The position numbers were made by a program, and so were the translations under genes. A stretch of DNA of 64,000 bases from the NCBI GenBank assembly GCA_020832105.1, contig JAFIFH010000075.1:38881-102880 (forward strand), given 5' to 3'. The DNA comes from Idiomarina sp. GTDB taxonomy: Bacteria > Pseudomonadota > Gammaproteobacteria > Enterobacterales > Alteromonadaceae. Every line of letters starts with the position of its first letter. The first letter of the stretch is position 1. Below, in pieces: positions 58,492-64,000 of the stretch. The notes beneath the pieces were generated by a model, which was not told the origin of the DNA, did not search any database, and saw only the letters and a list, made by a program, of their open reading frames with translations.

Positions 58492-59397
58492 CTAAGCGGA
58501 GCAATGTGCTGCCAGCGCCTGACTGACCAGAGACCGCGGTTGAGTACCCAGCGCTTTACATATGTCCTGACCGGCCAGTGCCAGCGCATTCAGGTCAACG
58601 CCGGTTTCTATGCCCATGCCATTTAACATATACAGCACGTCTTCACTGGCGACGTTGCCACTGGCGCCTTTGGCATAGGGGCAGCCGCCGAGGCCTGCTA
58701 CGGCACTGTCGATAGTGGCAACACCTAGCGGCAGGCAACTGGCAATATTGGCTAATGCCTGACCGTAGGTATTGTGAAAATGTAGCGCCAGGCGTTCAAT
58801 GGCTACTTCCTCAGCCACTGCACTCAGCATATGCTGGGCCTGGATGGGGGTACCAACACCAATGGTGTCGCCAAGGGAGACTTCGTAACAGCCCATCTCG
58901 AACAGGGTTTTTGCCACTCGCACCACATCACTCAGTGGTACCTCGCCCTGGTAAGGGCAACCAAGGACACAAGACACATAGCCGCGAACCCGCACGTTTT
59001 GCGCTTTTGCAGCGGCTATCACAGGCGCAAAGCGCTCCAGTGATTCGCTAATAGAACAATTAATGTTCTTTTGACTGAACGCTTCAGAGGCGGCTCCAAA
59101 AATGGCAACCTCGTCGGTGGATGCGGCCATGGCCAGCTCAAAACCTTTCACATTAGGGGTTAAGGCTGCGTACGTGACCCCTTGTTGACGCTTTATCCCG
59201 GCCATGACATCAGCACTGTCCGCCATCTGTGGCACCCATTTTGGGCTGACAAAGCTGGCCGCTTCAATGTAACTCAAGCCGGTCAGACTAAGGGCGTCCA
59301 CCAGTTTGATTTTATCTGCCAGGCTGACCGCTTGCTCGTTCTGCAAGCCATCCCGGGGGCCAACTTCTACCATTTTGACTCGCGTCGGTAATGCCAT
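58492..59397 (-). CDS. liuE: Hydroxymethylglutaryl-CoA lyase
   Basis: 301 residues. It splits HMG-CoA into acetyl-CoA and acetoacetate, the last step of leucine breakdown. The start [15 protein letters not shown] and the catalytic-cysteine motif [15 protein letters not shown] near residue 230 are intact; [10 protein letters not shown] holds metal ligands. GGAG lies 6 bases before the ATG. The acetoacetyl-CoA synthetase follows after 63 bases. Confidence 0.94.
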   Translation of the reverse strand: MALPTRVKMVEVGPRDGLQNEQAVSLADKIKLVDALSLTGLSYIEAASFVSPKWVPQMADSADVMAGIKRQQGVTYAALTPNVKGFELAMAASTDEVAIFGAASEAFSQKNINCSISESLERFAPVIAAAKAQNVRVRGYVSCVLGCPYQGEVPLSDVVRVAKTLFEMGCYEVSLGDTIGVGTPIQAQHMLSAVAEEVAIERLALHFHNTYGQALANIASCLPLGVATIDSAVAGLGGCPYAKGASGNVASEDVLYMLNGMGIETGVDLNALALAGQDICKALGTQPRSLVSQALAAHCSA

Positions 59398-59435
59398 TGT
59401 CTACTCCAGTTTTAAATGTGGACGAGTAGGGCGGC

Positions 59436-59459
59436 GATGATGCCCCATGAGGCATCATC
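59436..59459 (-). repeat. Intercistronic hairpin between liuD and liuE
   Basis: GATGATGCC (59436-59444) and GGCATCATC (59451-59459) form a perfect 9-base stem with a 6-base loop inside the 76-base gap. No T-run follows, so it may adjust relative expression within the operon rather than stop transcription. Confidence 0.6.
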
Positions 59460-59473
59460 ACACGGCCTAGTGT

Positions 59474-61453
59474 TTAACTCTCATCTTCCACTGTCAAAGA
59501 TACCAGCTCGGCACCATCACTCACCAGGTCACCCGCAGCAAAGTAAATCTGTTCGACCACACCATCCGCCGGTGCCTTAATGGTGTACTCCATTTTCATC
59601 GCTTCCATCACGACTAGCGCCTGATCTTTTGTCACCGTATCACCCACCGCTACGTTAACGGCCACAATAGTGCCGTTCATCGGTGCGGTTAAGGTTCCGG
59701 CGTCTTCTTCAATGCCAAATGCTGCCGCATGATCAAGGGCGCTGACATCGATCCGGCCGTGCGTGGTAAATAACGAATGACGCTCGCTACCAATGGCGAC
59801 CCGTGCGCTAAACTGCTGCCCCTGATGGGTTACATGCAAGGTGTCACCATCGAGCTTAGCCTCAAGATCGATATGGGTATCACCCACCTGCACGCTAAAT
59901 GCCTGGTCTTGTTGCGCAACCTGCAGTGTGACCTGCTGGTCATCAAGAATCAGTTCAAAGTGCTGCGAGGCAGCCTGATTCAGGCGCCACGCATTGGCTG
60001 CGCTCCATGGGTTTTGAGCGTGCTTGCCCGGGCGTTGGTGGAGCGCCAGAGCTGCGCCAATGCATGCGAGCCCTAAGTGCCGCTCAATCCCTTTACCCGG
60101 TTTAATCAGCGACTCACCGTGCTGTTCAATAAATTGTGTACTTAGGTTAGCGCGCACAAAGTCTTTATGGCTGGCTAAGCGATGCAGGTAATCCACGTTA
60201 GTCGTCGGGCCGACTAACTGGTATTCACGCAGGGCGCGCTGCAAACGCAACAACGCACGATCACGGTCAGTGTCCCAGACAATCAGTTTGGCGATCATCG
60301 GGTCGTAATAGGGGCTCACCTCGTCGCCTTCGCGCACGCCGGAGTCAATACGCACATGGGCGTCTTCCTGCGGGGTGCGTAAAAACTCAATCCGTCCGGT
60401 GCTGGGCAGGAAGTCCTGCTGCGGGTCTTCAGCATAAATACGTGCTTCAAAAGCATGGCCGTTGATGCTGACCTGGTCCTGACTAATGGGCAGTACACCA
60501 CCGCTGGCGACAATTAACTGCCACTCTACTAAATCCTGCCCGGTGATCATCTCGGTGACCGGATGCTCAACCTGCAGGCGGGTATTCATCTCCATAAAGA
60601 AGAAGTCGTTGTTCGCATCAAGTAGGAACTCGACAGTGCCTGCTCCACGGTAATCAATTGCCTGGGCGGCACGTACCGCAGCTTCGCCCATTTGTTGGCG
60701 AGTCTCTTCGCCAAGTGCTGGGGCAGGGGCCTCTTCGAGTACTTTCTGGTGGCGGCGCTGCACCGAGCAATCACGTTCTGCCAGATACACCGCATTGCCG
60801 TGCTCGTCACAAAATACCTGGATCTCTACATGGCGTGGTTTGACGATAAACTTTTCAATCAGCATTTTGTCGTTGCCGAAAGACGCTTGTGCTTCACGTT
60901 TTGCTGACGCTAACGCATCGTCAAAGTCCGCTGGCTTGTGAACTTCACGCATCCCTTTACCGCCGCCGCCGTAGGCTGCTTTAAGTAAAACTGGGTAGCG
61001 GATCTTGTCCGCTTCTGCACGTAGTTTCTCAACGTCCTGATCACTGCCGTGGTAGCCGGGCACCAAAGGCACGCCGGCTTCCTGCATAATCGATTTAGCC
61101 GCACTCTTAGAACCCATCGCAGCAATCGCACTGGCCGGTGGGCCAACGAAGACAATGTTATTGCTCGCACAGGCATCTGCGAATGCTTCGTTTTCAGACA
61201 AAAAGCCATACCCTGGGTGGATGGCTTGCGCGCCGCTGCGCTTGGCTGCGTCAATGATTTTGTCGACTACCAGGTAAGACTGATTACTTGGTGAGGCACC
61301 AATGTAGAATGCTTCGTCCGCCATTTGTACGTGCTTGGCATCACGATCTGCGTCTGAATAGACCGCCACACATTGAATACCCATGCGCTGTGCGGTGCTG
61401 ATCACGCGGCAGGCGATTTCACCGCGGTTCGCTATTAAAATTTTATTAAACAT
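59474..61453 (-). CDS. liuD: Methylcrotonyl-CoA carboxylase, biotin carboxylase/carrier subunit
   Basis: 659 residues. The biotin carboxylase part opens KILIANRGEIACRVI, with the ATP-grasp loop YGGGGKGM and FIVKPRHVEIQVFCDE further on. The biotin carrier ends the protein with VVMEAMKMEYTIKAP, whose central lysine carries biotin. With LiuB it carboxylates 3-methylcrotonyl-CoA. AAGG lies 9 bases before the ATG. Confidence 0.95.
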   Translation of the reverse strand: MFNKILIANRGEIACRVISTAQRMGIQCVAVYSDADRDAKHVQMADEAFYIGASPSNQSYLVVDKIIDAAKRSGAQAIHPGYGFLSENEAFADACASNNIVFVGPPASAIAAMGSKSAAKSIMQEAGVPLVPGYHGSDQDVEKLRAEADKIRYPVLLKAAYGGGGKGMREVHKPADFDDALASAKREAQASFGNDKMLIEKFIVKPRHVEIQVFCDEHGNAVYLAERDCSVQRRHQKVLEEAPAPALGEETRQQMGEAAVRAAQAIDYRGAGTVEFLLDANNDFFFMEMNTRLQVEHPVTEMITGQDLVEWQLIVASGGVLPISQDQVSINGHAFEARIYAEDPQQDFLPSTGRIEFLRTPQEDAHVRIDSGVREGDEVSPYYDPMIAKLIVWDTDRDRALLRLQRALREYQLVGPTTNVDYLHRLASHKDFVRANLSTQFIEQHGESLIKPGKGIERHLGLACIGAALALHQRPGKHAQNPWSAANAWRLNQAASQHFELILDDQQVTLQVAQQDQAFSVQVGDTHIDLEAKLDGDTLHVTHQGQQFSARVAIGSERHSLFTTHGRIDVSALDHAAAFGIEEDAGTLTAPMNGTIVAVNVAVGDTVTKDQALVVMEAMKMEYTIKAPADGVVEQIYFAAGDLVSDGAELVSLTVEDES

Positions 61454-61547
61454 ACTTAGAAACCTTGCATATGGCAGCGCGCTTCACTTGAAAACAGCAG
61501 TATGCGCACTGCGACCCGTTCTAACCTAGCCAGTGTTGGCGCTAAAT

Positions 61548-62339
61548 CTATGATTGCCAGTCAGGCGCTTGTTTATTTAAGAAAGCGTTTAAGCCTTGCT
61601 GGCCTTCGGCAGACACACGAATATCAGCAATGCGCTCGACGGTATCACGAACCACCGTAGGATCTATCGGCCGTTGCGCAACATCCAGTACCAGGCGCTT
61701 GGCCGCCGCTACTGCATGAGGACCATTCTGTAGTAGGGTCTTCAGCAGTGGCTGCACCGCGTCGTCCAGCGGCGCTTCGGTTATTTCACTGACCAGGCCG
61801 TGGCGCATGGCGTCTTCTGCAAAGAACCGTTCTGCAGTGAGTACGTAACGGCGCGCTGCACGGCTACCCATGTTGCGAACCACATAGGGGCTAATCACCG
61901 CGGGGATTAAACCAATTTTGACTTCACTCAGGCAAAAGCTTGAAGAAGGGTTGGCTAATACCATATCGCAACAAGCCGCGAGTCCTACTGCACCGCCAAA
62001 CGCTGCGCCTTGAACCAGCGCAATGGTGGGCACTCGCAGGTTGTCCAGCTCATACATCAGCTGGCCAAGTTCACCGGCATCGGCAACGTTTTCATCGCGA
62101 TTCTTTTGTGCCATTGAACGCATCCAGGCTAAATCAGCGCCGGCGCTGAAGTTCTTGCCGTTGGATCGCAGTACCAGCACGCGCACACCGGGGTTTGCCT
62201 CGACCGCTCTTAAGTGCTCCAGCAAGGTGGCAATGATCTGATCATCAAAAGCATTATGCACCTGCGGCTTATTCAGGGTCAGCCAGGCAACCTGCTGCTC
62301 GTCAATGTGAAAAAGTACGCTGTCATTGGTCTCGGTCAT
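61548..62339 (-). CDS. liuC: Methylglutaconyl-CoA hydratase (enoyl-CoA hydratase family)
   Basis: 263 residues from the ATG at 62339; AAGGAG lies 6 bases upstream. An in-frame ATG 69 bases earlier falls inside liuB. Crotonase motifs are SNGKNFSAGADLAWMRSM (oxyanion and catalytic region) and VQGAAFGGAVGLAACCDMVLA. It adds water to 3-methylglutaconyl-CoA to make HMG-CoA. The general family is certain; this substrate is inferred from the operon. It starts 10 bases after liuB ends. Confidence 0.92.
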   Translation of the reverse strand: MTETNDSVLFHIDEQQVAWLTLNKPQVHNAFDDQIIATLLEHLRAVEANPGVRVLVLRSNGKNFSAGADLAWMRSMAQKNRDENVADAGELGQLMYELDNLRVPTIALVQGAAFGGAVGLAACCDMVLANPSSSFCLSEVKIGLIPAVISPYVVRNMGSRAARRYVLTAERFFAEDAMRHGLVSEITEAPLDDAVQPLLKTLLQNGPHAVAAAKRLVLDVAQRPIDPTVVRDTVERIADIRVSAEGQQGLNAFLNKQAPDWQS

Positions 62340-62349
62340 GGTGCGCTCC

Positions 62350-63957
62350 TTACATGCGGAACACGCCAAAGCGTGTATCTTCAATCGGTGCATTGAGTGA
62401 CGCAGCAATACTTAAGCCAAGCACAGTGCGGGTTTGTGCCGGGTCAATGATGCCATCGTCCCATAACCGGCCAGACGCGTAGTAGGGGTGACCCTGTTGC
62501 TCGTACTGGTCAACAATAGGCTTCTTGAATTCGGCTTCTTCTTCGTCGCTCCATTCCTTGCCTTTGCGCGCCATACCATCACGGGTGACGGTCGCCATTA
62601 CGCCTGCGGCTTGTTCCCCACCCATCACGGAGATGCGTGCGTTTGGCCACATAAACATCATGGTTGGGTCATAGGCACGACCACACATGCCGTAGTTACC
62701 GGCGCCGTAGCTACCACCTATCAGCACGGTAAACTTAGGCACTTTGGCGCAGCTTACTGCCATCACCATTTTGGCGCCGTGCTTGGCGATGCCTTCGGCT
62801 TCGTATTTTTTACCGACCATAAAGCCGGTGATGTTTTGCAGGAACACCAATGGAATTTTACGCTGGGCACAGAGCTCAATAAAGTGCGCGCCTTTCTGCG
62901 CTGATTCAGAGAACAAAATACCGTTGTTGGCAACAATACCCACCGGGTAGCCATGAATACGGGCAAAGCCGGTGACCAGGGTATTACCGTAATTTTGCTT
63001 AAACTCGTCAAAGTCAGAGTCATCCACGACCCGGGCAATGACTTCACGTACGTCATAAGGTTTACGTAAATCAGTACCGACAATACCGTAGATCTCTTCA
63101 CTGGCATAACGCGGTGGTTTCACCTCGTCAATCACCGGCTGTTGCGGTTTTTGCTGGTTTAAGCGAGACACCGAGCGACGTGCGATATCAAGGGCATGCT
63201 CGTCACTGACTGCAAAGTGGTCAGCAACCCCGGAGATACGGGTATGCACATCGGCACCGCCAAGCTCCTCAGCACTGACTTCTTCGCCGGTAGCGGCTTT
63301 CACTAGCGGCGGGCCAGCCAGGAAGATGGTGCCTTGCTCTTTTACGATCACGCTTTCATCCGCCATTGCGGGCACATATGCACCCCCTGCGGTACATAAG
63401 CCCATCACCACCGCAATTTGCGGGATGCCTTTCGCAGACATATTGGCCTGGTTAAAGAAAATACGGCCAAAATGGTCGCGGTCCGGGAAGACTTCGTCCT
63501 GGCGGGGCAGGTTGGCACCGCCGGAGTCCACCAAATAAATACAAGGCAAATGGCAGCGCTCAGCAATTTCCTGCGCGCGCAGGTGTTTTTTAACCGTCAA
63601 TGGATAGTAGGTGCCGCCCTTAACCGTCGCATCGTTGGCAATGATCATACACTGCACGCCTTCCACCTGACCGATACCGGCGACCACACCCGCAGCTGGC
63701 ACATAGTCCTGATAGACTTCCCATGCGGCGAACTGGCCGATTTCCAGAAATGGTGAGCCTGGGTCGATCAAGCGCTCGATGCGATCACGGGGAAGTAACT
63801 TACCGCGGGACTTATGGCGTTCCTGCAGGGCTTCACCACCACCGAGTTTGATTTGCTCAACTTTGCTATTGAGGTCGCTAATTAGCTCGCCCATGGCGGC
63901 AAAGTTAGCCTGGTAGGTTTCATCGCGGACGTTAATTTTGCTGGGTAACACTGCCAC
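62350..63957 (-). CDS. liuB: Methylcrotonyl-CoA carboxylase, carboxyltransferase subunit
   Basis: 535 residues. It moves the carboxyl group from biotin on LiuD to 3-methylcrotonyl-CoA. Motifs seen are [59 protein letters not shown] and [22 protein letters not shown]. The GTG start at 63957 has AAGGAGA 6 bases upstream, just after the liuA stop. Confidence 0.95.
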   Translation of the reverse strand: MAVLPSKINVRDETYQANFAAMGELISDLNSKVEQIKLGGGEALQERHKSRGKLLPRDRIERLIDPGSPFLEIGQFAAWEVYQDYVPAAGVVAGIGQVEGVQCMIIANDATVKGGTYYPLTVKKHLRAQEIAERCHLPCIYLVDSGGANLPRQDEVFPDRDHFGRIFFNQANMSAKGIPQIAVVMGLCTAGGAYVPAMADESVIVKEQGTIFLAGPPLVKAATGEEVSAEELGGADVHTRISGVADHFAVSDEHALDIARRSVSRLNQQKPQQPVIDEVKPPRYASEEIYGIVGTDLRKPYDVREVIARVVDDSDFDEFKQNYGNTLVTGFARIHGYPVGIVANNGILFSESAQKGAHFIELCAQRKIPLVFLQNITGFMVGKKYEAEGIAKHGAKMVMAVSCAKVPKFTVLIGGSYGAGNYGMCGRAYDPTMMFMWPNARISVMGGEQAAGVMATVTRDGMARKGKEWSDEEEAEFKKPIVDQYEQQGHPYYASGRLWDDGIIDPAQTRTVLGLSIAASLNAPIEDTRFGVFRM

Positions 63958-63968
63958 AGGGTATCTCC

Positions 63969-64000
63969 TTATTTCGACTCGGTGAAAAGCTCACGGCCAA
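63969..64000 (-). CDS. liuA: C-terminal tail of isovaleryl-CoA dehydrogenase (gene runs off the right edge)
   Basis: Only ten codons are visible. Read on the minus strand they give GRELFTESK and a TAA at 63971-63969. The GREL-F ending is typical of isovaleryl-CoA dehydrogenase (its usual close is IGRELFNETR), and liuA is the expected gene before liuB. The gap to the liuB start is 11 bases. Too short to be certain. Confidence 0.6.
   Translation of the reverse strand, partial: GRELFTESK

Overview
This window is ordinary chromosomal DNA from a gammaproteobacterium, most likely of the order Alteromonadales and plausibly an Idiomarina or Pseudidiomarina relative. That placement is inferred from conserved gene neighbourhoods and protein style; no marker-gene search could be run. 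The neighbourhoods are prs-ispE-lolB divergent from hemA-prfA-prmC with sirB2-kdsA behind, smrB/prmB-aroC with epmC nearby, smpB facing ratA-ratB, proS-trmO, a yqjD-yqjE pair, and a leucine/isovalerate (liu) operon. I see no insertion sequence, prophage, CRISPR array, rRNA or tRNA. Genes are packed tightly and no gap between genes exceeds 300 bases.

Layout. 1-6.1 kb: the 3' end of an unknown gene, two tandem TonB-C/Sel1-like secreted paralogues, a DUF2058 protein, a membrane-anchored EEP phosphatase/nuclease, parvulin PpiC and an M14 metallopeptidase. 6.1-11.1 kb: a yqjD-yqjE-small-protein group, a zinc alcohol dehydrogenase, a lipoprotein of the alpha/beta-hydrolase fold that lacks its nucleophile serine, and a methyltransferase. 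11.2-20 kb: prs-ispE-lolB on the minus strand, then hemA-prfA-prmC, a REC-DUF3369 response regulator with a degenerate HD-GYP tail, sirB2 and kdsA. 20-27.2 kb: a PsrA-type TetR regulator with a candidate operator and the fadE acyl-CoA dehydrogenase, then an S41 lipoprotease, nagZ, queC and queE.

27.4-36.1 kb holds a compact Tad/Flp-type secretion and pilus cluster: Flp-like pilin, TadG-like and TadE-like pseudopilins, an unknown exported protein, CpaB, CpaC secretin, CpaF ATPase, TadB, TadC, a DUF192 protein and a TadD-like lipoprotein. Many of its genes overlap by 4 bases. It contains no TadZ/CpaE, CpaD or prepilin peptidase, and is the most accessory-looking part of the window. 36-48 kb: smpB, ratA-ratB, sixA, smrB, prmB-aroC-MFS, an S9 peptidase, epmC, an NAD-kinase-fold protein, a ferredoxin, gpt and an anchored thioredoxin-like protein. 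48-56.3 kb: proS-trmO, a VGVG-repeat envelope protein, an H-NS-family protein, ETF-ubiquinone oxidoreductase and a GGDEF-EAL protein. 56.4-64 kb: the liu leucine-degradation operon (liuA tail, liuB, liuC, liuD, liuE) ending in acetoacetyl-CoA synthetase.

Metabolically, FadE and the isovaleryl-CoA dehydrogenase whose tail is at the right edge are both flavin dehydrogenases expected to feed electrons through ETF to the ETF-ubiquinone oxidoreductase here. Acetoacetate from leucine breakdown is activated by the terminal synthetase. With several peptidases (M14, S41, S9), this suggests an organism living largely on amino acids and fatty acids. I found no clearly new defence or mobile system. The best candidates for novelty are the reduced Tad cluster with its unknown exported protein and DUF192 partner, the serine-less hydrolase lipoprotein, the degenerate HD-GYP regulator and the VGVG-repeat protein.
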